Source: Saccharospirillum alexandrii_A | GTDB taxonomy: Bacteria; Pseudomonadota; Gammaproteobacteria; Pseudomonadales; Natronospirillaceae | Reading direction: 5' to 3' | Assembly: GCF_043641555.1 (NCBI RefSeq) | Contig: NZ_JBHZRJ010000006.1 | Coordinates: 124,001-188,000 of the forward strand | Length of the DNA: 64,000 bases | Shown: positions 16,629 through 26,076 of the stretch, one piece after another | Layout of the letters: each line of letters begins with the position of its first letter | How positions within the stretch are numbered: the stretch's first letter is position 1 | The notes under the pieces: model-generated | What the model saw: the letters and a program-made list of their open reading frames with translations, nothing else | Told to the model about the DNA's origin: nothing | Databases searched by the model: none | Made by a program: the position numbers and the translations under genes

Positions 16629-17573
16629 TCAGAAGTGTTGAAAGCCTGTCTCACTCAGGGCGAGAGCCTCGCCATTATGCCGAATCAGCGCCTGGCCGTC
16701 GCCTGTCTGTGCCTGGCCGATTCGGGTCAGCGGCACATTGAGTGTTGCAGCCAGGGCCGCAATGGCCTCGCGCTGACCAGGGGCGGCGGTAAAGGCCAGT
16801 TCGTAGTCGTCGCCGCCGGTCAGTATCCAAGACAACACTTCGTCTTCGGGATAACCCCGGAAGCTGGGGGCTTGCGGCAGTTTATCGGTATCGATCAGCA
16901 GAGCCAGACCGCTGGCTTTGGCCAGGTGCCCGCAGTCGGCGGCCAGGCCATCCGAGACATCGATGGCTGCGCTGGCCAGGCCGACTAACCGTTGCCCCAG
17001 TTCAAGGCGTGGTTCGGGCGACCAGTAGGCCGCCAGCCAGTCGGCGGGCGCCGATGCCCGGGCCGGGTTGAGCACCGCTGGCAAGGCGGCAGCCGCACGC
17101 CCGGGGAAACCCGAGACCCAGAGGTCGTCGTTCGGTTGTACACCATTGCGCCGCAGCGGCGCATCGACCAGGCCGTGCATTTGCAGGCTGATCACCCGGG
17201 CCGGACCCGAGGTGGTATCGCCCCCGGCCAGCACCAGACCATAGTGCTCGCTGAGTTCACGCAAACGACCGGCGAATGCTTCGAGCCAGGTGTGGTCAAT
17301 CGGGCTGGGCAAGGTGAGGGCGAGTGTAAAGAACGCCGGTTCGGCGCCCATGGCGGCCAGGTCGCTGAGCGCGGGCAGAAAGGCTCGCTGGGCGGCCTGG
17401 GTGCCGGTCGCTGCTTCGGGAAAGTGCCGTCCGGCGACGGCGGTATCGATCGACATCACCGTTGGTCGGCGCGGGTGCCAGATCAGGCAATCATCGCCCT
17501 GCCCCAGTACCAGGTCCGGATGAGCGCCGCGCCAGCCGCGAAAATAATGCTCTATGAGCTCGAATTCGTTCAT
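16629..17573 (-). CDS. thiL: Thiamine-monophosphate kinase
   Basis: 314 aa. ThiL phosphorylates thiamine monophosphate to thiamine pyrophosphate. The AIR-synthase-type fold is marked by GQGDDCLIW near residue 24, SIDTAVAGRHFP near 41, the DLAAMGAEPAF helix near 71, LAGGDTTSGP near 115 and IDVSDGLAADCGHLA near 208, with TGGDDYELAF near 256. All the usual metal- and nucleotide-binding acidic residues appear present. Upstream is the divergent chvE promoter rather than nusB/ribE, so this thiL-pgpA pair has been separated from its common riboflavin-gene neighbours. Confidence 0.93.
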   Translation of the reverse strand: MNEFELIEHYFRGWRGAHPDLVLGQGDDCLIWHPRRPTVMSIDTAVAGRHFPEAATGTQAAQRAFLPALSDLAAMGAEPAFFTLALTLPSPIDHTWLEAFAGRLRELSEHYGLVLAGGDTTSGPARVISLQMHGLVDAPLRRNGVQPNDDLWVSGFPGRAAAALPAVLNPARASAPADWLAAYWSPEPRLELGQRLVGLASAAIDVSDGLAADCGHLAKASGLALLIDTDKLPQAPSFRGYPEDEVLSWILTGGDDYELAFTAAPGQREAIAALAATLNVPLTRIGQAQTGDGQALIRHNGEALALSETGFQHF

Positions 17574-17674
17574 GGCGGGAGTGTGGCGTTGCGGCCCGGG
17601 AAAGGCAAGATGCGGCCGGGCACGCGTTGGCCGGTTCAGGGCGAACGGATCTGACTCTGTGGTTTGCGCCTTTC

Positions 17675-17698
17675 ATCTTATTATATTATATTACATAT
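17675..17698. promoter_or_regulatory. A/T-rich operator-like site upstream of chvE
   Basis: The run TTATTATATTATATTACAT lies about 160 bases before chvE. Its reverse complement shares ATATAATAAGAT with the site in front of the GntR gene (29191-29209), and similar TATTATA-type palindromes precede the dehydratase and gguC genes, suggesting one regulator. Confidence 0.45.
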
Positions 17699-17858
17699 CA
17701 AGCTAGCTGGTGATTGGTAAGCACCTTGTCTGCGAGCGGTTTCAGCAAACAGACGGTCATGCCCAATCGGATTAGCTTACTCAAACAACAATAAACCAGG
17801 CGCTGAGGAACAGACCGGTACTCAACCGGCTTAATCCCCATTGCCTAGGGAGACAACA

Positions 17859-18917
17859 ATGAAAAACCCTACCACCGCGCTCGCGGCCGCAGTCATGTCC
17901 TGTTCAATTGCCTTCTCTGGCATCGCCATTGCTGAAACGGTTGGCATCTCCATGCCCACCAAGTCTTCGGCTCGCTGGATTTCCGATGGTGAAAGCATGG
18001 TGGCGCAGTTTGAAGAAGCCGGTTACGACACTGAACTGCAATACGCCGAAGACGATATTCCCACCCAGCTGTCACAAATCGAAAACATGATTGTGAAAGG
18101 TGTGGACGTATTGGTGATTGCCTCTATTGATGGCACCACGTTGTCGTCTGCGCTCGACCAGGCCGCCAGCATGGGCATTGAAGTAGTCGCCTACGACCGC
18201 CTGATTCGGGGCTCCGAACATGTCGATTACTACGCCACCTTCGATAACTTCCAGGTCGGTGTGCTGCAGGCGGGCTACATCGAACAAGCCCTCGGTCTGG
18301 AAAACGGCGATGGCCCGTTCAACATCGAACTGTTTGGTGGTTCACCGGACGATAACAACGCTTACTTCTTCTACAACGGCGCCATGTCGGTTCTGCAGCC
18401 TTACATCGATAACGGCCAGCTCGTCGTGCAAAGCGGCCAGACCGGTATGGATACCGTCTCTACCCTGCGCTGGGATGGTTCGGTCGCCCAGGCCCGTATG
18501 GATAACCTGCTGAGTGCCTACTACTCCGATGAAGAAGTCGATGCGGTACTGTCGCCGTACGATGGCCTGAGCATTGGCATCATCTCTTCGCTGAAAGGCG
18601 TGGGTTACGGTTCTGATGATTTGCCCATGCCAGTCATTACCGGACAGGATGCGGAAGTCCCGTCCGTAAAATCCATTCTTGCCGGTGAACAAACCATGAC
18701 GGTGTTCAAAGACACCCGCGAACTGGCCCGCGTGACCGTTGGTATGGTCGACTCCCTGTTCGAGGGCAGCGACCCGGAAATCAACGACACCTCAACCTAC
18801 GACAATGGCATTAAAGTTGTGCCTTCCTACCTGCTGAAACCCGTCAGTGTGGATGCTTCCAATTGGGAAAGCGTTCTGATCGACAGCGGTTACTACGACA
18901 TGGACGACATCCGCTAA
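17859..18917 (+). CDS. chvE: ChvE-type periplasmic sugar-binding protein
   Basis: 352 aa from the ATG at 17859, which has TAGGGAG 6-8 bases upstream and begins a clear signal peptide (MKNPTTALAAAVMSCSIAFSGIAIA); a TTG 18 bases earlier is less likely. The mature part is a cluster-B sugar-binding fold: VGISMPTKSSARWISDG, the YDRLI hinge, AYFFYNGAMSVL and VITGQDAE. Closest in pattern to ChvE/MmsE proteins that bind arabinose, galactose, glucose or xylose. It heads the chvE-gguA-gguB transport set and, by context, supplies pentose to the oxidative pathway downstream. A strong hairpin follows the gene before gguA. Confidence 0.9.
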   Translation: MKNPTTALAAAVMSCSIAFSGIAIAETVGISMPTKSSARWISDGESMVAQFEEAGYDTELQYAEDDIPTQLSQIENMIVKGVDVLVIASIDGTTLSSALDQAASMGIEVVAYDRLIRGSEHVDYYATFDNFQVGVLQAGYIEQALGLENGDGPFNIELFGGSPDDNNAYFFYNGAMSVLQPYIDNGQLVVQSGQTGMDTVSTLRWDGSVAQARMDNLLSAYYSDEEVDAVLSPYDGLSIGIISSLKGVGYGSDDLPMPVITGQDAEVPSVKSILAGEQTMTVFKDTRELARVTVGMVDSLFEGSDPEINDTSTYDNGIKVVPSYLLKPVSVDASNWESVLIDSGYYDMDDIR

Positions 18918-18963
18918 GCGGGCTTTCCCGACCATCGACGCACCTTGCAGGGCGTGAGCCTTG

Positions 18964-19000
18964 CCGCAGTGACCGGGCCCTTTGTGCCGGGTCACTGCGG
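18964..19000 (+). repeat. Hairpin between chvE and gguA
   Basis: CCGCAGTGACC (18964-18974) pairs perfectly with GGTCACTGCGG (18990-19000), with further G/C pairing inside. No T-run follows. Position between binding-protein and ATPase genes suggests a processing or mRNA-stability element that keeps chvE message more abundant than the rest. Confidence 0.6.
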
Positions 19001-19044
19001 GTCGCGTCTGTTTTCGATTAACGCAGTTACGACGAGGGCACTCT

Positions 19045-20574
19045 GTGGATACCATCCTCGAAATGCGCCACATCACCAAGACCTTTCCGGGTGTGAAGGC
19101 GTTGGACGACGTCAGCATTCAGGTCAGGGATGGCGAGATTCACGCCTTGGTTGGCGAGAACGGCGCCGGTAAATCGACGCTGATGAAAGTCGTAAGCGGA
19201 GTGTATCCGCACGGTACTTACGACGGCGACATTCTGTTTCAGGGCGAAAAACGCGAGTTTAAAAACATTTCCGACAGCGAATCGCTCGGCATCATTATTA
19301 TTCACCAGGAGCTGGCACTGGTGCCGCTGCTGTCGATCGCCGAAAACATTTATCTCGGCAACGAACAAACCGCCAACGGCATTATTGACTGGCCAAGAAC
19401 CTTTTCACAAACCGAAGGCCTGCTGGCCAAAGTGGGCCTCACCGAACCACCCGGCACGCTGGTGGGCAACATCGGGGTGGGTAAACAGCAGTTGGTGGAG
19501 ATCGCCAAGGCGCTGTCGAAAGACGTTAAACTGCTGATACTGGATGAACCCACCGCGAGTCTGAACGAAAAAGAAAGTGATGCCCTGCTCGACTTATTGC
19601 TCGAGTTCAAACGCAACGGCATTACCTCCATTCTGATTTCCCACAAGCTCAACGAGATTCGAAAGGTAGCCGATACCGTCACCGTGATTCGCGATGGCGC
19701 TGCCGTCAGCCGACTCGATTGCTCGCAAGAGCCGATCAGTGAAAACCGCATCGTCGCCGATATGGTCGGCCGCGATCTGTCGGACCGTTTTCCGCCGCGA
19801 ACACCCGACATCGGCGAGGTGATCTTCACCATTCGCAACTGGAACGTTTACCACCCGCAGCATGCCGACCGGCAGATGATCAGGAACGTCAGCCTTGATG
19901 TTCGGGCCGGAGAAATCGTCGGCATTGCCGGGTTGATGGGCTCTGGCCGCACCGAACTGGCCATGAGTATTTTCGGCCGAACCTATGGCCAGAAAATATC
20001 CGGACAAGCTTGTCTGCGCGGGAAAGAAGTCGACCTTGGCACCGTGCAAAAGGCGGTTAACTGCGGCCTGGCCTACGCAACGGAAGATCGCAAAACCTAT
20101 GGCCTGGTGCTCGACGACACCATCTCGCGCAACATCTCAATGGCCAACCTGAGCGGCGTCAGCAAAGGCTTCATTATGGACGACAACCATGAACAGGCCG
20201 TCGCGGAAGACTACCGCCGAAAGATCAACATCAAAAGCCCCGATGTGAATCAGAAAACCGTCAACCTTTCTGGCGGCAACCAGCAAAAAGTGGTGCTGTC
20301 GAAGTGGTTGTTCACCGACCCCGATGTGCTGATTCTCGATGAGCCGACACGGGGTATTGATGTCGGGGCCAAATACGAAATCTACAACATCATCAACGAA
20401 CTGGCTGCGCAGCAAAAAGCCATCATCGTCATCTCATCGGAAATGCCGGAACTGCTCGGCATCAGCGACCGGATATACGTTATGAACGAAGGTGAGCTGG
20501 TGGGCGAGATGCCAAAGGCAGACGCTTCGCAAGAAGCGATCATGACCATGATCATTCAATCCGGGAGACACTAA
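19045..20574 (+). CDS. gguA: Sugar ABC transporter ATP-binding protein (GguA/XylG type)
   Basis: 509 aa from the GTG at 19045, which has GAGGG 7 bases upstream; in-frame ATG at 18982 falls in the intergenic hairpin and lacks a site. Two fused ATPase domains: Walker A VGENGAGKST (about 37-46), Walker B LLILDEPTASL near 167, second-half signature LSGGNQQKVVLSKWL near 409 and Walker B VLILDEPTRGID near 430, as in RbsA/XylG/AraG. The second-half P-loop GLMGSGRTEL is degenerate, normal for this family. It powers uptake through GguB with ChvE as binding protein. Confidence 0.93.
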   Translation: MDTILEMRHITKTFPGVKALDDVSIQVRDGEIHALVGENGAGKSTLMKVVSGVYPHGTYDGDILFQGEKREFKNISDSESLGIIIIHQELALVPLLSIAENIYLGNEQTANGIIDWPRTFSQTEGLLAKVGLTEPPGTLVGNIGVGKQQLVEIAKALSKDVKLLILDEPTASLNEKESDALLDLLLEFKRNGITSILISHKLNEIRKVADTVTVIRDGAAVSRLDCSQEPISENRIVADMVGRDLSDRFPPRTPDIGEVIFTIRNWNVYHPQHADRQMIRNVSLDVRAGEIVGIAGLMGSGRTELAMSIFGRTYGQKISGQACLRGKEVDLGTVQKAVNCGLAYATEDRKTYGLVLDDTISRNISMANLSGVSKGFIMDDNHEQAVAEDYRRKINIKSPDVNQKTVNLSGGNQQKVVLSKWLFTDPDVLILDEPTRGIDVGAKYEIYNIINELAAQQKAIIVISSEMPELLGISDRIYVMNEGELVGEMPKADASQEAIMTMIIQSGRH

Positions 20575-20575
20575 C

Positions 20576-21781
20576 ATGTCGACACAAGCTACCTCCGTCG
20601 ATAAACCCCAACACAGCACCGCTTCCATGGGCGGTTTTTTCAAAACCCATGTGCGCGAATACGGCATTCTTATTGCCCTGGTCGTCATTATGGGGCTGTT
20701 TCAATTTCTGACCGACGGCATTCTGATGAAGCCGATCAACCTGACCAACCTCTTTCTGCAGAACAGCTACATCATCATCATGGCGCTGGGCATGCTGATG
20801 GTGATTGTCTGTGGTCACATCGACCTTTCGGTGGGGTCCGTACTCGGGTTTATTGGCGCCCTGGCGGCGGTGATGATGGTCAACTACGACATCAGCTACC
20901 CGGTGACCTTTATTGTCTGCCTGATGGCCGGCACCCTGATCGGTGCTGCCCAGGGTTACTGGGTCGCCTACTATCGCATTCCTGCGTTTATCGTCACCCT
21001 GGCCGGCATGCTGGTGTTCAAGGGGTTGACGTTGTGGCTGTTGAACGGGCAATCGGTAGGGCCCTTCCCGGATCAGTTTCAGAAGCTGAGCACCGGCTTT
21101 CTGCCCGACCTGTTTCCCTCCAGCGATTTTCATGTGACGTCAATGCTGCTGGGTACGGCGACAGCGACCTTACTGGTCTATTTCAATCTTCGCACTCGCC
21201 AGAAACAGGCGAGCTACGGTTCAACACTGGAACCGGTGCTGTTCTTCGTGGCACGCAACGCCCTGATCACGCTGGCCATTCTGTACATCACTTACCTGCT
21301 GTCTACCTATAAAGGGGCGCCCAATGTGTTGATTCTGATGGCGCTGCTGATTTCCGTTTATACCTTTGTGACCCAGCGCACGACCTTTGGTCGCCGGATT
21401 TACGCCATCGGTGGTAACGAGAAAGCGGCCATGCTCTCGGGCATTAACACCCAACGTCTCACCTTTCTGACCTTCGCCAACATGGGCATGCTCGCGGCGT
21501 TGGCCGGCATGGTGTTCGCCGCCCGGCTGAACATGGCCACTCCCAAGGCGGGGCTGGCTTTCGAGCTCGACGTTATTGCCGCTGTGTTTATCGGTGGCGC
21601 TTCGATGCGCGGTGGCTCGGGCAAGATCATCGGCGCCGTCATCGGCGCTCTGATCATGGGTGTGATGAACAACGGCATGTCGATTATGGGTGTCGGTATC
21701 GACTGGCAGCAGGTGATTAAAGGTCTGGTTCTGCTCGCGGCGGTTATTTTCGATGTTTACAACAAGAACAAGGCCGGTTAG
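20576..21781 (+). CDS. gguB: Sugar ABC transporter permease (GguB/XylH type)
   Basis: 401 aa, ATG one base after the gguA stop, so translation is coupled. About ten hydrophobic segments; the conserved EAA-type loop of this family reads GGNEKAAMLSGINTQRLTFLTF near residue 280. FIGGASMRGGSGKIIGAVIGALIMGVMNNGMSIMGV near the C-terminus is a hallmark of BPD_transp_2 permeases for pentoses. Homodimer expected in the inner membrane, with GguA as ATPase. The next gene starts 94 bases on behind its own promoter-like and operator-like sequence. Confidence 0.93.
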   Translation: MSTQATSVDKPQHSTASMGGFFKTHVREYGILIALVVIMGLFQFLTDGILMKPINLTNLFLQNSYIIIMALGMLMVIVCGHIDLSVGSVLGFIGALAAVMMVNYDISYPVTFIVCLMAGTLIGAAQGYWVAYYRIPAFIVTLAGMLVFKGLTLWLLNGQSVGPFPDQFQKLSTGFLPDLFPSSDFHVTSMLLGTATATLLVYFNLRTRQKQASYGSTLEPVLFFVARNALITLAILYITYLLSTYKGAPNVLILMALLISVYTFVTQRTTFGRRIYAIGGNEKAAMLSGINTQRLTFLTFANMGMLAALAGMVFAARLNMATPKAGLAFELDVIAAVFIGGASMRGGSGKIIGAVIGALIMGVMNNGMSIMGVGIDWQQVIKGLVLLAAVIFDVYNKNKAG

Positions 21782-21838
21782 CCGGCCCTTTAGGGCTGTT
21801 CGCGAGTGACACGGGTTGACAGAGAACCCGGATAATTG

Positions 21839-21862
21839 AACTATTATACTAATGTATTACAA
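21839..21862. promoter_or_regulatory. A/T-rich operator-like site upstream of the dehydratase gene
   Basis: AACTATTATACTAATGTATT and following ACAAATAAGG lie 14-37 bases before the start codon, downstream of a TTGACA hexamer (21816-21821). Its reverse complement TTATTTGTAATACATTAGTA resembles the gguC site TTATTTGTATTATAATAC on the minus unit. Confidence 0.5.
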
Positions 21863-21875
21863 ATAAGGTTTCCTG

Positions 21876-23639
21876 ATGACTCGTCGTAACGATAATGACA
21901 AGAAAAACAGCGATGCGGGCGGAACCCGGCTGCGTTCGGCAGAATGGTTCGGAACCCGTGACAAAAACGGTTTCATGTACCGCAGCTGGATGAAAAACCA
22001 GGGCATTCCCGACCACCACTTTGAAGGCAAGCCGGTCATCGGCATCTGCAACACCTGGTCGGAGTTAACGCCCTGTAACGCCCACTTTCGCACCATCGCC
22101 GAGCGCGTAAAAAACGGCATCCGCGAGGCGGGCGGCATACCGGTCGAGTTCCCGGTGTTCTCCAATGGCGAATCCAATCTGCGACCTACGGCGATGTTGA
22201 CGCGTAACCTGGCGTCCATGGACACCGAAGAGGCGATTCGCGGCAACCCAATCGATGGCGTCGTGCTGCTGGTCGGGTGTGACAAGACCACGCCGGCGCT
22301 GTTGATGGGCGCCGCCAGTTGTGACCTGCCGACCATTGTCGTCACTGGCGGCCCGATGCTGAACGGCAAGCACCAGGGCAAAGACGTCGGCTCCGGCACG
22401 CTGGTCTGGCGTCTGCATGAAGAGTACAAGGCAGGCAAGATCAGCCTGCATGAATTTCTCGATGCCGAAGCCGGCATGTCCCGCTCGGCCGGTACCTGCA
22501 ACACCATGGGCACCGCCTCCACCATGGCCTGCATGGCGGAATCACTCGGCACCAGCCTGCCGCACAATGCGGCCATTCCGGCTGTGGATTCGCGCCGCTA
22601 TGTACTGGCACACATGTCTGGCATGCGCGCCGTGGAAATGGTGCATGAAGACCTGCTGCTGTCGAAAGTTCTGACCCGGGATGCTTTCATCAACGCCATT
22701 CGCACCAACGCGGCCATAGGCGGCTCCACCAATGCGGTGATTCACCTCAAGGCCATCGCTGGTCGCATTGGCGTGGATCTGAATCTGGAAGACTGGAATC
22801 ACGGCCGAGGTGTACCGACCATGGTCAACCTGCAGCCTTCCGGTCAGTACCTGATGGAAGAATTCTATTACGCCGGTGGCCTGCCCGCGGTATTGCGCCA
22901 ACTCGGCGAGCACGATCTGCTGAACCGGGATGCCCTTACCGTGAACGGCAAAACCCTCTGGGAAAACAACCGCGATGCCCCTTGTCATAACGACGAAGTA
23001 ATACTGCCGTTCGACAAACCCCTGGTCAGCAATGGCGGCATTTGCGTGTTGCGGGGCAATCTGGCGCCGCGCGGTGCCGTTCTAAAACCATCGGCCGCAA
23101 CACCGGCGCTGATGAATCATCGTGGCCGGGCTGTGGTGTTCGAGAACATTGATCACTACAAGGCGCGCATCGACGATCCGGATCTGGACATCGATGAAAC
23201 CTGCGTCATGGTGCTGAAAAACTGCGGGCCAAAAGGCTACCCGGGCATGGCGGAAGTCGGCAATATGGGGCTGCCCCCAAAGTTGCTGAAAAAAGGCATC
23301 ACCGACATGGTCCGCATTTCCGATGCACGCATGAGCGGCACCGCCTTCGGCACCGTGGTATTGCACGTTGCACCCGAAGCCATGGACATGGGTCCATTGG
23401 CGGCGGTGGAGGATGGCGACATGATCCGGCTCGATGCCGAAAACGGCCTGCTCGAACTGGAAGTATCCGATGCCGAGCTGAACAGCCGGCTGACCGCTCT
23501 GCAAACAGATCAGGTAATCGCCCGCACCGGCGGCTACCAGGAACTGTATCGCGACCGGGTATTGCAAGCCGACGAAGGCTGCGATTTCGATTTTCTGGTG
23601 GGCTGCCGCGGCGCCGCCGTACCGCGCCACTCACACTGA
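21876..23639 (+). CDS. L-arabonate/pentonate dehydratase (IlvD/Edd family)
   Basis: 587 aa. Iron-sulfur dehydratase that removes water from a pentonate to give 2-keto-3-deoxy acid. Cluster cysteines are visible in NTWSELTPCN (about 57-66), VGCDKTTP (about 131) and SRSAGTCNTMGTAST (about 200). The sequence matches my memory of the Rhizobium L-arabonate dehydratase far better than Caulobacter XylD, for example in RLRSAEWFG, AIRTNAAIGGSTNAVIHL and FLVGCRGAA near the C-terminus. Members of this group also act on D-fuconate and, more weakly, other pentonates, so L-arabonate versus D-xylonate is undecided. First gene of a four-gene operon with the sugar dehydrogenase, aldehyde dehydrogenase and lactonase. 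Confidence 0.88.
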   Translation: MTRRNDNDKKNSDAGGTRLRSAEWFGTRDKNGFMYRSWMKNQGIPDHHFEGKPVIGICNTWSELTPCNAHFRTIAERVKNGIREAGGIPVEFPVFSNGESNLRPTAMLTRNLASMDTEEAIRGNPIDGVVLLVGCDKTTPALLMGAASCDLPTIVVTGGPMLNGKHQGKDVGSGTLVWRLHEEYKAGKISLHEFLDAEAGMSRSAGTCNTMGTASTMACMAESLGTSLPHNAAIPAVDSRRYVLAHMSGMRAVEMVHEDLLLSKVLTRDAFINAIRTNAAIGGSTNAVIHLKAIAGRIGVDLNLEDWNHGRGVPTMVNLQPSGQYLMEEFYYAGGLPAVLRQLGEHDLLNRDALTVNGKTLWENNRDAPCHNDEVILPFDKPLVSNGGICVLRGNLAPRGAVLKPSAATPALMNHRGRAVVFENIDHYKARIDDPDLDIDETCVMVLKNCGPKGYPGMAEVGNMGLPPKLLKKGITDMVRISDARMSGTAFGTVVLHVAPEAMDMGPLAAVEDGDMIRLDAENGLLELEVSDAELNSRLTALQTDQVIARTGGYQELYRDRVLQADEGCDFDFLVGCRGAAVPRHSH

Positions 23640-23660
23640 TCCGGTTTAACGGGAGACACT

Positions 23661-24431
23661 ATGAACCTGAGCAATACATACCCCAGCCTGGCGGGCAAGG
23701 TGGTCTTCATTACCGGCGGTGGTTCCGGCATTGGTGCCAGCCTCGTTGAAGCCTTTTGCCACCAGCAAGCGACGGTGGTGTTTGTCGATATTCTGGAGGA
23801 GGAATCCCGCGAGTTGGCCGACCGGGTTAACGACGGACTTGGCCGCGAAAGCGCCCACTTCTACTCCTGCGACCTGGTCGATGTCGAACGCCTGCGGGCG
23901 ATCATCAGCGAGGTGCGCGACCGGTTCGGATCCATTGGCGTGCTGGTCAACAACGCCGCTCAGGACACCCGGCACGACTTCCGCGAGGTCACACCCGAAT
24001 ACTGGAACGAACGCATTAACATCAACTTGCGACCGCAGTTTTTTGCAGCCCAGGCCGTGTATGACCACATGAAGGAATTGGGCGGCGGTTCCATCATCAA
24101 TTTCGGTTCCATGAGCTGGCATGAATGCCAGGGCAACATGACCGGCTACACCACCTCCAAGGCCGCCGTACTGGGCCTCACCCGGGGGCTGGCACGCGAC
24201 ATGGGGCCAGACCGGATTCGGGTAAACACCCTGACCCCGGGCTGGGTAATGACCGAACGCCAGCTCAACAACTGGGTCAATGAAGACACCAAGAAGGTGA
24301 TTGACCAGAGCCAATGCATTAAGGGGTCGCTGATGCCAGAGCACATTTGCGCCATGGCCCTGTTTCTGGCCTCAGACGACAGCTATATGTGCACAGCACA
24401 GGATTTCATCGTAGACGGCGGCTGGATATAA
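23661..24431 (+). CDS. SDR-family sugar 1-dehydrogenase (XylB/arabinose dehydrogenase-like)
   Basis: 256 aa classical short-chain dehydrogenase: TGGGSGIG nucleotide loop near residue 18, NNAAQ near 97, catalytic Tyr163-x3-Lys167 in GYTTSKAAV, and PGWVMTERQ after it. The overall pattern (TYPSLAGKVVFITGG, NFGSMSWH, and CIKGSLMPEHICAMALFLASDD) recalls Caulobacter XylB, an NAD-dependent D-xylose 1-dehydrogenase, but L-arabinose or D-galactose are also possible substrates. It would oxidise the pentose to its lactone as first pathway step. GGGAG precedes the ATG; 21 bases separate it from the dehydratase gene. Confidence 0.85.
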   Translation: MNLSNTYPSLAGKVVFITGGGSGIGASLVEAFCHQQATVVFVDILEEESRELADRVNDGLGRESAHFYSCDLVDVERLRAIISEVRDRFGSIGVLVNNAAQDTRHDFREVTPEYWNERININLRPQFFAAQAVYDHMKELGGGSIINFGSMSWHECQGNMTGYTTSKAAVLGLTRGLARDMGPDRIRVNTLTPGWVMTERQLNNWVNEDTKKVIDQSQCIKGSLMPEHICAMALFLASDDSYMCTAQDFIVDGGWI

Positions 24432-24471
24432 GCCGCCCCGACATTCAATACAAAATTAAAAGGTGATTCGC

Positions 24472-26064
24472 ATGAGCGTTACAGGCAAACAACTGATCGG
24501 CGGACAATGGCAAACCGGCACCAGCGGGAGCTACCATGCCATCAACCCGGCCACGGGTGAAAAGCTTGCTCCGGAGCTGAGCTTCGCCAGCGAAGAACAG
24601 CTCAGAACAACCACGGCAGCAGCCGCTGCGGCTGCGCCTGTTTTTGCAGCAACCAGCCCCGAGCAGCGCAGTCGCTTTCTGGAAACCTGTGCCGATGAAA
24701 TCATGGCGCTCGGTGACGAACTGCTCGACCGTGTATCTGCCGAAACCGGCTACCCCCGCGCCCGCGCCGAAGGTGAACGCGGCCGTACTTGCGGCCAGTT
24801 ACGGATGTTCGCCAAACACCTTGTTAAAGGCGATTACCTCGATGCCCGTATCGACACCGCCCTGCCCGACCGCCAGCCCATGCCGCGACCCGACATTCGG
24901 TTTTGCAAGCACCCAATCGGCCCGGTTGTTGTGTTTGGTTCATCCAATTTTCCACTGGCCTTCTCGGCCGCTGGCGGCGACACCGCGTCGGCACTGGCGG
25001 CGGGTTGCCCGGTGATTGTGAAAAGCCACAACTCGCACCCCGGCAGCGGTGAACTGGTTGCCCAGGCACTGGCCCGTGCTGCGAAGCAATGCGATATGCC
25101 AGCCGGTGTTATCAGTTTTCTGGCCGGTAATCGCAATGAAATCGGCGTCAACCTGGTGACCGCACCCGAAGTAAAAGCCGTCGGCTTTACCGGCTCAACC
25201 CGTGGTGGCATGGCACTGTACAAACTGGCCAGCAATCGCCCGGACCCGATTCCCTTTTTCGGGGAAATGGGCAGTATCAACCCGCTCGTGGTTCTACCCG
25301 AGGTACTTAAAACATCGGCTGCAGACATCGCCGAAGGGTTTGTCGGTTCACTGACGCTGGGCACCGGCCAATTCTGCGTAAACCCTGGCCTGGTTCTCGG
25401 CCTCAAGGGCCCTGAATTAGACAATTTTATGGAAGCAACGGGTGCCGCACTGGCCGACAAACCGGCTGGCGTGATGCTGAACCAGGCTGTCGCCGAAGGG
25501 TATGCCTCGGGTGCTGCTCATTTGTCCGACCAACCCGGCGTCCGTCAGGTCTCTACCGGTAAAGCTCAGGAAAACGACACCGGATTTTGTGGCCAGGCTT
25601 ATCTGTACGCGGTCAATGCCGGGGATTTCATCACCAACCCGGCCTTGCAGGAAGAAGTGTTTGGCCCCTGCTCCCTGGTGATTGAATGCCGCGACACCGA
25701 CGAACTCAGCAAGGTCATCAGTAGCCTGTCCGGACAGTTGACCGGCACGCTGCACGGTACCGAAGCCGAGCTGAGCCAGGCAACAGAACTGGTCCGATTA
25801 CTGGAACAACGAGTCGGCCGGGTCGTGTTCAACAACTTCCCGACCGGGGTGGAAGTGACGGATGCCATGATGCATGGCGGCCCCTTCCCGGCTGCAACCG
25901 ACAGCCGTTTTACGTCAGTCGGTACCGCCGCCATCGACCGCTTTATACGTCCGGTCTGCTATCAGAACAGTCCGCAAGACCTGTTGCCGCCCGCACTGCG
26001 TAACGACAACCCCTGGGGGCTGAGACGCCTGGTTAACGGTGAATGGCAGGACGGCCAGATCTAG
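24472..26064 (+). CDS. 2,5-dioxopentanoate (alpha-ketoglutarate semialdehyde) dehydrogenase
   Basis: 530 aa from the ATG at 24472, with AAAAGG 8 bases before; a GTG at 24463 overlaps that site. Aldehyde dehydrogenase fold: VFGSSNFPLAFSAAGGDTASALAAG, the nucleotide loop GFTGSTRGGMAL, active-site Glu region FFGEMGSINPL and catalytic Cys302 in GTGQFCVNPG. The extended C-terminus and FNNFPTGVEV segment fit the long KGSADH subfamily that closes the non-phosphorylating pentose and sugar-acid routes by producing 2-oxoglutarate. Third gene in the operon; the aldehyde substrate would come from the GguC-type dehydratase. Confidence 0.9.
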   Translation: MSVTGKQLIGGQWQTGTSGSYHAINPATGEKLAPELSFASEEQLRTTTAAAAAAAPVFAATSPEQRSRFLETCADEIMALGDELLDRVSAETGYPRARAEGERGRTCGQLRMFAKHLVKGDYLDARIDTALPDRQPMPRPDIRFCKHPIGPVVVFGSSNFPLAFSAAGGDTASALAAGCPVIVKSHNSHPGSGELVAQALARAAKQCDMPAGVISFLAGNRNEIGVNLVTAPEVKAVGFTGSTRGGMALYKLASNRPDPIPFFGEMGSINPLVVLPEVLKTSAADIAEGFVGSLTLGTGQFCVNPGLVLGLKGPELDNFMEATGAALADKPAGVMLNQAVAEGYASGAAHLSDQPGVRQVSTGKAQENDTGFCGQAYLYAVNAGDFITNPALQEEVFGPCSLVIECRDTDELSKVISSLSGQLTGTLHGTEAELSQATELVRLLEQRVGRVVFNNFPTGVEVTDAMMHGGPFPAATDSRFTSVGTAAIDRFIRPVCYQNSPQDLLPPALRNDNPWGLRRLVNGEWQDGQI

Positions 26065-26076
26065 GAGGCAACCGAT